A stretch of 64,000 bases of DNA, taken from assembly GCA_013365365.1 (NCBI GenBank), contig JABVXU010000007.1, forward strand, positions 124,001 through 188,000, given 5' to 3'. Made by a program: the position numbers and the translations under genes. This DNA is from Cruorifilaria tuberocauda (Eukaryota > Nematoda > Chromadorea > Rhabditida > Onchocercidae). The notes beneath the pieces are model-generated. The model did not search any database. It had not been told where the DNA came from and worked only from the letters and a program-made list of their open reading frames with translations. Below, in pieces: positions 1 through 10,874 of this stretch. The stretch's first letter is position 1. Every line of letters starts with the position of its first letter.

Positions 1-970
1 TATTTCATGTTCATTCATCATATTTTTGGACATCTGATTTACCAGCGACTCTGGATGAGATAATTAGGGTGCTGAAACCCGGCGGTATCTTCCTCTCCGG
101 CATGCATTTGAAAAAGTGTGTCTCTAATAATTTAATTAATAAGAAGTAAATTATGAAAATTTTCAATCAGCCTAGCATTTTTGCTATTCATAGTCTTAAA
201 ATATAAGTGCAGTTGCCATCCGGTTTTAGACTGGAATTGCTGGAAAAAGGGAAATTGATAAGGCGGCGGCAGTTTGATCCAACCCGATATATTTTTGAGC
301 TGGAACCCGCTGGATTTACCGATATTAAAGTAAAATTTTGATTCATAGAAATTTCTTAAATCAAAGCTGTGATTTAGATGGTTCTACATCTAAAAAAATT
401 CCGTAAGAAAATCTCGGGAATGGAGTTTCTATTGAGAGCAAAATTATCAAGAATTCTTAAGGTTTGGATAAGCATACCATGCTTGATTTTGTATGCTGAT
501 TTCATTTTGCTAAAAAAAAATATTATCATGTGAAGACTTTTGGGCAGTCTTTTGGTTTTCGGTGTATCGGGTTACTAAGTTTGAATTTGGGAAAATGGAT
601 TTTCCATTCCTGAATAACAGTGCGAAACCAAATTCGTCTTATTAAAAACTGTCTGCTTGCAAAAATTCTATAAATAACTGACTTAATGAGTTATTATTTG
701 CAGATGGAGTACATCAAGGGAAAAACAAACAAAGAATATCAGTTGATATTCGCCAAGAAACCACTAGAAGTCAGAGAACTACGTGATCCGGATAAAGTCG
801 CTGCTTTTCTAGAAAATAAGTTAATGAAGGAATACATTATTGAGTGTGGTATTGATGCAGGTCATTCACTAGTAGAAATCGAGCAAGAATTTTTACATGA
901 CAAAACCTTTAATGACACGAAATTATTAGAAGGAAGTAAATCTGATCGCATAACAAGCTCCAAGCATTAA
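1..970 (+). CDS. Class I SAM-dependent methyltransferase, C-terminal part (gene enters from the left edge)
   Basis: Three exons are visible: 3-115 (open to the left edge), 230-329 and 704-970, with stop TAA at 968-970. Phases join correctly (2, then 0). The first exon reads HVHSSYFWTSDLPATLDEII followed by RVLKPGGIFLSG, typical of the post-motif strand and LKPGG loop of type-11 class I methyltransferases. The second carries FELEPAGFTDIK, the usual late 'GF' strand, and the third has YQLIFAKKP, the usual last strand. About 65 charged residues follow this fold end, which is longer than usual. The SAM-binding N-terminal half (GxGxG) lies outside the window, so the substrate cannot be named. The second exon could also start at a CAG at 212, but that breaks the family-like reading; the acceptor before 230 restores it. 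Confident of the fold, not of the function. Confidence 0.72.
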
Positions 971-1328
971 GTCCTCATAATTATTGCTCAATTGGGTCAG
1001 AAATTCCCAGCCTTCTAGATTCTATTTAAAATTGGGAATGGAAATTTTCAAATTGCATGATTTTTTTATTTAGAAAGCAAATATTTATTAGAAAGTTCGG
1101 TAAATTTAACGTGATTTGAAGCTTCCATTTTCAAATCCACCTCTTGATTTTATGTGTCAGTTTTTATACTTAACTTGTCTATAGCACATCGTTCTTTTAT
1201 TTAATAATTAAATTATTGAAGTTTAAATTATTAATTTGTCTTGAAATTATGATATAGGTTTAATATATCGCAATTTTTTTGCATGTCGAAATACATTATA
1301 TCTTAATGTCGATAGAGATAATTTTCTG

Positions 1329-1334
1329 AATAAA
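1329..1334 (+). terminator. Candidate polyadenylation signal of the methyltransferase gene
   Basis: AATAAA about 360 bp after the methyltransferase stop codon and 235 bp before the next start. It is the first perfect hexamer I noticed on this strand after the stop. In an AT-rich genome such a hexamer can occur by chance. Confidence 0.35.
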
Positions 1335-1568
1335 ACTTGAATTTCAAAAATTTGACTTAATTTGCGATTCATCACGTCTTTCATATTTTATATTTTTCAT
1401 GTTTTTTTTGATAAGTGGGCTGAAGTTCTTGGTGTTAGTAAATGAGTACTTTGGTAAGACTTGAGGTAGCGTTGGTGCTGTCATCATTGTCTTCCTTACT
1501 GTATTTTCAGATATGCATATCTAATGATCGCTAATATCAAAACATTATGTGCTATTGAAGGAATTTCG

Positions 1569-4500
1569 ATGATTTCAGTGAGGCTGAAGCATTTTATAAC
1601 TACCCCAATATTTTACGTTAATGGACGTTAGTTGTTTTATCATGTACTTCAAATTCTGATACTTCTTTTTGCTTTGCTTTATGTGATCATTGATTAAATT
1701 AGGTTTTTTCATCAACATCTAATTTTTATGAATTTTGTAGCTCCACATATTGGTCATCTTTATACTGCGCTATTAGGAGATGCTTTAAATCGCTGGAGGC
1801 TGCTAAAGGATAATAATATTGATTCGAACGGTTCCTTATTTACAACAGGAACTGATGAACATGGTTTAAAGGTAAATTTTAAATAAATTCATTCAAAATA
1901 AGATGGAGTCTTTTCGATTGCTTTTTGAAAATGCTTACATAATTTGCTCTTTAAAGTTTTATAGATTTCTGAACGCTTTGAACAAATTTCCATTACTAAT
2001 ACTAATCTAATGATTTAATTCTTTACTTCATAACGAATCTTTTTATAGCTCCTTTTTTAGATCCAACAAAGCGCCATAGCAGCTAAGTATAATCCGCAAA
2101 GTTATTGTGATAATGTTAGCAATAAATTCAAAAATTTATTTTGCACCTTTAATATACAGCCAAGTGATTTTATTCGGACCACTGAAACACGACACAAAGA
2201 AGTTGTTAAGCATGTCTGGGTAAAGATTTTTCTTCGATATTTTTAGTCAGTTTTTTTTTATTGCAAATGATTGTAAGATTTTTTAATGATAAAGATACGT
2301 TTTGAGTGTGATTTCAGAAAAAATATCTCGAGGTTCTGAAGGAAGGTAATGAGAATAAATAGCAGTAGGATTCCGTATATCCCCAGTATAATAAAGATTA
2401 TTGAAAAACTATATTTTAGACAGAACTGGATAAACGAGGACTAATACAGCGAGGTAGACATGCGGGTTGGTATTCAACAATTGATGAATGCTTCTATGCT
2501 AGCGATGAAGTGGAAAAATTGAATGGACAAACTCCTATGGTATGATTTTCGTTTAGTTTCGTTTTGATTTTGGATTAAAATAAATGAATAGTGCAGTACC
2601 ACATTGAAGAAAGCTCTACTGACTACTGCAACCGTAATAACTATGATTGCTGAACAACTTGAACCAAGTAGTCCAAGATTCTCGATTCTTTTGTTTCGAT
2701 TTCTTCTGTATGGTAACTAAGTTCATTTCATTTTTATTCTTCGTTTTTTCTTAATTCACTTTATATTTTGGACGCAAATATTTCAGGTTAGCAAAATCAC
2801 AGGTTCGGTCGTAGAGTGGGTGCAAGAAGAAAATTATGTATTCCCTTTGTCTAAATATCTTGGTACGGTACGAAATTGGCTTAGCAGTTGTGGTAAGATC
2901 AAAGACTTCTGATCATTTTGAAAATAATTTTTCTTAATAATTTATGCTGCTCTGAATTTTTTTCCATGTAACTTTTTGAAAAGAGATAGTATTTTTTTAT
3001 GAAGGTGACGGAAATATGTTTATGAAGGTGGCGGATTAACCTGTTTTTTTCTAAACAGTTTGTCTGGCATGATTTTTCAAACAAGTATCAGCTACCAGCT
3101 AAATTTACTATAGAGGTAGAACTTGTATAAGAATTCATCTGCTTTAAACATTCTCACATAGTAGCACCTGATTTTCCTTGTAGCATTATTTTTAACTTTC
3201 AGATGTTATACGTCCGAAGACTTTTTTTCCTGAAGCATTTCAACAAGCAAACATAGAAGGGGACCTTTCACTATCAAGAGATAGAAAGCGGGTCAGCTGG
3301 GGTATTGCAGTGCCAAGTGATGAAAGCCAAACAGTGAATTTTAATTTATCGAGTCATTATTTCTACTGAAAACGTGGAAAGTTTAATCACTATAGACAAT
3401 AGTACTTTTTGTTCGTCTCCATTATTCTCACATTACGTCTTACAGTTATTTCGTATAAAATATTGGATTTAGAATATTATCACATTTTATTCATCTTTCA
3501 TTTAAATATTGGCAGTTCATAATTCATTTTAGATATATGTTTGGTTCGACTCACTAATGAATTATTTAACTGTAAGTAATATTTTCTCCAACAAGAAAAG
3601 GTCAAGTTGGCCACCGACGTGTCAGATCATTGGCAAGGATATTTTAAAGTAATGCTTTAACTCAATTTTTTGGATCATTTTGTTCAGTATAGAGATGGAA
3701 ATTATTCTTTATATCATTTCGTATTGAGTTTACTCGATTTTTGAATAGAATCAACTGCTTATCTGCAGAGCGATAGGGATAAACTAGTTATCCACTCGTT
3801 CGAATTGCGTTTACGATGTTTTTCGATCTTGTGCAGTTAATACTACTCTATATCGCTTTGCGATAATCAAGATAAACTTTTTGTAAAGTTGAATTTAGCA
3901 TTCTTTGCTTTGAATTATTTTTCTTCCTATAATTCATTGAATGTTTTCGTTTTCTTTTTTTGCAATATTAAAATATGGAAAAGATTTCATGCAGTTATTT
4001 GGCCAGCATTTTTACTTGCACTCGATCTTCCTCTTCCGAAACGCATATTTGTTCACAGTCATTGGCTCGTTGACGGAGCTAAGGTACCTTTCTTATGTGT
4101 TTAATCGCAGAATATTCAACATGTCTTTTTGTATCATTTCTCTCACATTTTTGTCGTTCATTTATTCAAATTATTGTTGTAGATGTCAAAAAGTGTTGGA
4201 AATGTGGTTGATCCATTTATTGCTGCTAAATCCTTGTCCGAAGAAGGATTAAGGTATTTCTTGCTTCGGCAAGGAACTCCACAAAGTGATGCAAGTCAGT
4301 TTCTTTTTATTTTAATGAAAAATTTTCAATAGAAATTTCAGGTCCTTTGTTTTACTTTTTTACATATATTGGAAATTTACTGTTTTTATAAATCATTAGA
4401 AAACTTCTACCAAAATGCAAAGTATTGGAAGTATTTTATTCATATATTGCAGATTTCACAATGACGAAAGCAATCAATGTCATCAATACAGATCTCGTAA

Positions 4501-5359
4501 ATAATGTTGGAAATTTATTACAGCGCTCAATGATCAAAAAGCTTAATCCATCTCAAACATATTCTACATTTTATCCGGATTCATTTCGCAATAGTTTACT
4601 AGAATTAGGTGAACCACTGATAAAGTCAATTAACTGTTTGAAAGGTATTATCTATGTTCTGATTTTTTTTCACTTTCTTATAGTTCTGTAAATGATCAAG
4701 AATGAATTTTTCGGGTCTTTATTTATCAAAAGTATATGTCTGTATTTTTTTTTTGAAATTTAATAATGTAAATGAGATGCAAAAAATGGCATTATAGAAT
4801 TATATGAGGAGCAGTTCGATGAATTAATGATTTATAAAGCTCTTGAACTTCTCATGGACGTGACGCGGCAAGCAAATGGTTTTTTTCAGTTCTATGAACC
4901 ATGGAATGAAATAGATAATAAAAAGGTTTTTTTTTTTAATTCTATGTATTTGAATATAGTATTCATTAACATTACCATTTCAACATTTGAGATCTAGTGA
5001 TTTGTTCAAATTTCTTATTCATTTCAGACATCTTCTTTGTTATATACCTGTTATGAAGTGTTACGAATTTGTGGAATTTTATTACAGCCAGTTGTACCTC
5101 ATTATGCAGATGATCTGCTAAATAGGTTGGCTGTCTTATCTGCCTTATGCTCGCCGTATTTTGAACTTGCTGTTACCTTTATCTCGACTTTCCGAATCCA
5201 CTTTTTATGGTTGCTTTTTTCAGACTAGGAATAAAAAAAAGCGAACGAGGTTTGGATGATGTTAAGTTTATAACAGATTCAAAATACTTCGGAAGGCCGC
5301 TGGGTAAACATAATGGTCCAATCATGAATCGAATTATATATACGGCTAAAGAAGTTTAG
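1569..5359 (+). CDS. mars-2: Mitochondrial methionyl-tRNA synthetase
   Basis: Charges tRNA-Met with methionine in the mitochondrial matrix. Exons: 1569-1626, 1741-1871, 2061-2219, 2318-2345, 2424-2539, 2787-2892, 3203-3333, 3533-3648, 3984-4083, 4183-4294, 4453-4644, 4798-4925, 5028-5125, 5224-5359. All phases join and give about 536 aa, slightly shorter than human MARS2. The class I signature PPHIGH is at residues 20-25 and KMSKS at 315-319, right at an exon junction. Other family landmarks are [51 protein letters not shown] and [18 protein letters not shown]. The C-terminal anticodon-binding helices follow. The chosen ATG gives a short basic N-terminus (MISVRLKHF), consistent with a minimal mitochondrial presequence. 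No C-terminal tRNA-binding domain of the cytosolic type is present. Exon 4 is only 28 nt. The stop lies 308 bp before the Ku80 start. Confidence 0.92.
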
Positions 5360-5667
5360 TTGGATCGAGAAGTTTTGATTATATTCATGCAATTTTAATT
5401 TTCGTTGTAATTTAATTGATTAGTAAAAGCTTATTATTTCGTTCCAGTGTTTTCAACTTGGAGTCTTTTAAATTATCAATCTTACTTTTTTGTATTATGT
5501 TCCTAATAGACTGCCTTTATTTTGCTTAGAAAAAGATTTTGAATGCGTTGAATCGAGAATTTTGATTTTTGCAAGCTAAGAAAGTTTTGTTGGTCCAGAA
5601 CAGACTTAGTTTCCAGTTCAGTGAATATTTACCGAATAATTTACTTTAAATCAAAGCGTTCAGAATA

Positions 5668-8600
5668 ATGTCGGATGATAACCGTCCAAAAAAACGAGCC
5701 AAAAAGGCATCACACGAATGTACTGTAATTTTGGTTGATGTTGGAGCAAATATGAGTAACAAGGGAGTTGCAATCACAGACATGGAGTTAGCAAAGGATG
5801 TCATGGAATGGATCATAGCAAGAAAGGCATGTTTTGTTTATCTTAATAAGAGTGAAGTATAATAGTTGATAGATTATTTTAACATATCAATTGCTTCATT
5901 GGTAGAAGTATTTTTTTGATTATGATTATTGGTCTACTTATATTTTCATACAAGACATGAGCTAGTATCTAACTAGGACTGCAGTGGGAGGTGTTTTTAT
6001 TGGACTTTACGATATTTTTTGATTATGCTAAATCTTCATTTTTGCATTTATGTTCTCGGATTTCACATAGTATGGCTTATGCTTTTGATAAATCAGATAC
6101 GATAAGGATTTGGAAAGTGGCAGATTTTTGTAATTGTAGATAAAAAGAGGAAATGCGAGATGACATATATGCTCTACACACTAACTTGATTTATTTCCTT
6201 TTGTTCCCATGTTTTTATAGTTCAAAAGCAATGTTTATGTTTTGTTTCGTCTATGTTTTGAAGATATTCGCGGAATCAGTTGATGAATTTACGCTGATAC
6301 TTTTCGGTTCAGAAGTAACACGGAATCGAGTTACAGATGATGAAAATATCTTTTTTTATGAGGAAGAGATGCAACAAGCTAAAATCGATTGGTTACGATT
6401 TATTGATAAAGAAATCAAACCGAGTAAATCGATCAATGGTGACTGTAAGTTTGTATATCAATGTTATTACAAGATATCGATAGGTTGAATTACCTTTTGG
6501 CCGATATTTTCAAGCTTGCAATATGCGATGTTAATTAGTGTGAGTTGTGACTTCGTAATTTTCACAAGTTAAAGATTCATGGATTCTGCAAAGAATTTTT
6601 GTCCTCTTTCATTGTTCTTTTTATTTTTACTTCACTCCTTAATTTTGTATCACCATCCCTTTTAATTTTAGGAAATGTAAAAATGGACTGCACGAAAATT
6701 CAAAACGTTTACATATCTATTTTTAGTCCTAGTTGCGTTAATCGTAGCGCTAGATTATATGCGAGACCATCTGGGAAGCTGTTCGGAAAAAAATATTACT
6801 GCGCGAAATATTCTTTTGATAACAAATCTAGATGGTTTCGACGGAAATGTGGATGAAGAATGCATAAAAGCCGTTGTAAATGGCTTGAAAGCACTCGAAA
6901 TCAATTTCAGTGTCATGTAAATCTTCAAATTGGGTTTTTAAACTTCAAACTTATTTCGAACAAAATATCGTAAATTAATTATAGAGGTCCATCAGTTGGA
7001 AGACTGAGCAAACATAAGGAAGAAATCATTTCAAGTGAAGAGTCAGCTATGAAACCAGAAGAAAAAGCGTTGAAAATGGAAACATCCGAATGTATCATGA
7101 CAAACATATTGGAAAAAATTGATGGCGTCAGTTATTCTTTCGCGTCAGTTTCGATCTTTATTTGTAATCAAGTTGCAAGTTTAAGAGAGAAAAATGCACT
7201 TCTGAAAAAAGCATACTCTAGACTTTTCAATAATTGTTGATACTTGTAACCAGTTCAGTGAAGTTTTACCAGTGCTGCAACGCTTCGTGCCTCGAAAAGT
7301 GAATTTGCGCGGTCAAAAGTTCTATCTAGAACTGGGAATTGATTTGAAAGTGCCTTTACAAATGTACAAAAAGATTCAGACAACTGATTTCAAACTTGCT
7401 GCAGAAAAGTATGAATCGACAACTGGAGTCCAGGTAATTTTCTTTGTCATTAAAATTTTAACTTTCTTGGTTGTGGTATGCAAAGGGGTAATACTAATTG
7501 TTTTTTATAGCTGAAACGCAAAAAAGTATATGAGAAACATTTAAAAAGTAAAGTTGGCGATGGTATAATCGCAACAGATGTCGATGGCTGCAATGATGAC
7601 TTGTCTCAAGCAAGTGGTTCTAAAATATTTGAAGGAGAAATTGTGAAAGGTTGATGTTCTATTAAGGTTTTTGTGTATAAAGAATTCTCATAAGCATGCT
7701 GATTGTTGGTGTTGTATTTTTGAGAATTTTTTTATTTCGATGACTACTGTTTGCATATTCTCTGACTTCATACTTGGTTCGAAATTCTATATATTAGCGA
7801 CTAATTCTTCATATTCAAAACTTTTATTCGAAAACAATAGTAGTTAAAACTTAGATAATTGGATTTGTTTTTCTCGTAATAAAGTTTTTGAACATCTTTA
7901 AACAAATATTTGGATATTTCCTGGTTGCAGGATATAGATTTGGAACAACAGTTGTCCCTTACAATGAAGAAGATCAAAAAGAATACGGGTGGAAACGAGA
8001 AAATCGTTGCTTAAAGCTCATACAGTTTACAAAAAGATCTCAGATAAGCAAAAAGACTGCTTTCATGATTAACATGACTTTATTTCTTTATGACTTCATG
8101 AATAATTTTTTCAAACCCCGCTTATCTCATGATTTCAGCTTAATTCGTTATGAAATCATCTTACTATTAAAATTAAATTGATTTACTTAGAGCAATGTCA
8201 CTTTTGCTTTATAAGTGTTTTCCTGCTTTTCAGTCTTTGCTTATCTTTTGCCACTTCATCCAAATACTAAGATATTCATTCTAGATTCCATAAAGAAATT
8301 TGTAGTGCAATGTAAGAAATAAATGGAAGGAATTACATTTTCTATATTTTATTGATATAAATTGATATTCACTTAATTTCTGATTTAGATATTGGAGAAC
8401 TATTTGATGGATGGTGGCGCCTATTACTTTATTCCACCAGCTTTTGATAAAGTAATTATTTGTAATTTAGCATTAACTAATAAATTTTTGCTACTAAAAT
8501 TTGAACCCAAATTTTAGAATGCCTGCATTGCTATATCGGCTCTGGTGAACGCAATGATCGTTGAAGATAGTGTTGCTCTAGCTCGATATGTTTATAATGC

Positions 8601-10047
8601 TGCGTCACAGCCTCGAATTTTGGGACTCTTTCCAAGAAGGAGTAAAAAAGGAATTGATGTATGCTCTGAGAAATAAAGAATATTTTCTTAATAACAATTA
8701 ATAACGATAATGGATCACTGCTTAAACAGTTACTTGATTTAAACTAATGTTCTTTCTTTTCTTTCCAAAAATTGTGCCCATATTTTTTTGAAAACATCCT
8801 TTTTTTCTTTTGATTTTTAGCACACATTATCACCTTCATTTTTAGATGTTCGTAGGTATTCAGTTGCCATTTTATGAAGATTTTCGTGGACTTGATTTTC
8901 CACAGCTGGATAATCCTGCAATTGAATCAAAAAGTACATTGTCTTTTTCCTTTCAGTGTTATACACTTTTCTATTAACTTGTTCACATCATAAATATTTA
9001 TGGGAGCAGATATTGGATACCCATTTCAATTATCATATCTATAAAGAACAGCGTATTGAATATTTACATAAATTACGTATCAATTTTTTAAGAAATAAGT
9101 GTTTCAAACTAGATAAATAAGCATAACTTGTTTACAAACGCTTATTAATGTTTTGTTATCTAGGTGATCATTTCGACGCAATGCTTGCATTTGTTAAAGC
9201 AATGGATCTCACAAAAGCTCATTTGTATGTTTAATTTTGTCTACAATATAACAAATTTTTTTAATGGAATGATAAGAAGAAATCATTTGCGAATTAAATC
9301 ACGAGGTTTTTAAAGAAGCATATGTGGAACACGTGAATATAAGCAACTTAATGACTTTATATATATGTACTAAATCGACTAAATTATTTTAGTAACTCGG
9401 AAACAGGACAGTTTGAGGAATCTCTGCGTCCACGTGATGTGCCCAACCCAAAGCTACAAAATGTTTGCAAAGCCATGAAGTATCGTGCATTGCATCCAAA
9501 TGCTCCATTACCTGCTTTCGAGGATAAATTACTGGGTGATCTGCTCGAGCCGAATGCTTTGTTACTGAAACGTGCAAAGTTGGTATTAAATCTTTTGCTT
9601 GCTGATAAGATGTAGATAAGTCATTGTGATTCGTGAACTTTTAGAGGAATAGTTGGAATATGTAATAAAGAAGGCAGATTCTAAATATACAGCATTTGTC
9701 TGTAATAACTTATATATTTATAGTGAACCATTGAATTATTTGAAAACCAATCTTCCAACGTTTGAATCACCAACTAAGAAACCGCGCATAAAAGAAATAA
9801 AGGAAGAAATATTACCCAGGTTAATACTTGTTATTCTAAATAATGCACTATTTATGCAGTTGAAATTAGTTGGTAATGATATAAAATATGATTCAATATT
9901 TTGATTATCACGCTAGACTTCACTTTGAGTCAATTCGTTTTTCTTAAATATCTATTATAATTACTGGATTTTTGCAGATTGAATGCAGATAACAGTGTTT
10001 TACCAGAAACTGGCAAATTTATAAAAATCGATGAAGTGGATGCCTGA
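5668..10047 (+). CDS. cku-80: Ku80 subunit of the Ku DNA-end-binding heterodimer (non-homologous end joining)
   Basis: Pairs with Ku70 to form the ring that binds DNA double-strand ends in the nucleus. Exons: 5668-5826, 6264-6444, 6727-6916, 6985-7143, 7259-7433, 7511-7649, 7931-8043, 8389-8451, 8518-8658, 8846-8933, 9164-9224, 9393-9578, 9724-9819, 9978-10047; about 606 aa. The vWA-like domain spans about 18-230 (DVGANMS, VDEFTLILFGSE, DFLVALIVALDYMRDH, ARNILLITNLDGFDG). The DNA-encircling core follows (GYRFGTTVVPYNEED, YLMDGGAYYFIPP, MFVGIQLPFYEDFRG), then the C-terminal arm with YRALHPNAPLP. Basic clusters RPKKRAKK (residues 6-13) and TKKPRIKEIK (near 570) look like nuclear localisation signals. 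The protein ends soon after, without the C-terminal globular domain and acidic DNA-PKcs-binding peptide of vertebrate Ku80. Intron 1 seems to be GC-AG and intron 7 AT-AG; both calls rest on phase and gapless family alignment. A CAG lies four bases before the ATG, possibly a trans-splice site. Confidence 0.92.
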
Positions 10048-10874
10048 TTGTAAGAGTTATGCTGATGTCAGCATGAGATTTTATTTGGTTTGCGTTATGT
10101 CTGTTTTCAGTTTCTCAAAAGATTCCATAGTTTAGCAAATCGCTTTAACATAAATGTAATTCTTTCTGGCACAGAAACTTTTAATACGAGATAGTTATAT
10201 TTGTCAAGATGATTGCGTTGTTTTACGAGATTTGATATTTATTAATTTCCTCTTCCTTTCTGATTTTTGTTCTCTCAATTTACCCTTCATTTTTCATTCA
10301 AAAAAGAAAGAAAACTTGTTAAAAAATTTTCTGATAACTAATGAAAAATTGTCAAAGTATTTGCTCCATGTGAGTTTTTCGCTTATTCTTTTTTTAATTT
10401 CTTGTCTCCCAATTTCTCTTCTTTTATTTTCTTCATCTGTTTGTCACAAAACTACATTCTAATACTTTTCTTCGATGTAAATATTTCAAAAATGCATTCT
10501 GTTTATATTAAAGATCTGTTCTAATGCTGGTGTTTTACTCATGATGTTTTCTACATCACCACAGATTATTTTTACCAAAATTTCTCGATAGATTTTAAGT
10601 CATGATTGAGATATCGTATTGAACATTTCGTTATTTGCAAAACCATGAAGATTCAATACGGGATGCAATCAATTAAATGGTTTTTAGTTAATTTATCAAT
10701 TCCACATAAGAAGTGATGGTTCCTCAGTCTTTTTATTATATTAATATTCATTTTGTCATAGTGATTGTTATGCTTAACTATTTTCATTAATTTAGTAAGA
10801 ACTATATTAATGAAAAAAAAAACTATATTCTGCAGCTTAAAGTTGCAGATTGATATCAGTGGAATCATTTTGCC
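10048..10874 (+). other. Intergenic spacer between Ku80 and PPP2R3C
   Basis: About 830 bp of AT-rich sequence with pyrimidine-rich runs around 10230-10460. The short open frames here have no family-like composition. It should hold the Ku80 3' UTR and the promoter or trans-splice region of the next gene. I see no clear AATAAA near the Ku80 stop. Confidence 0.6.

Noticed and set aside
3572..3595. Intron of about 24 nt in the Met-tRNA synthetase gene
   Set aside because: Too short to splice, and uninterrupted translation gives the conserved [14 protein letters not shown] block.
9389..9577. Minus-strand open frame of 62 codons
   Set aside because: It is the antisense of Ku80 exon 12, whose sense frame matches the family.
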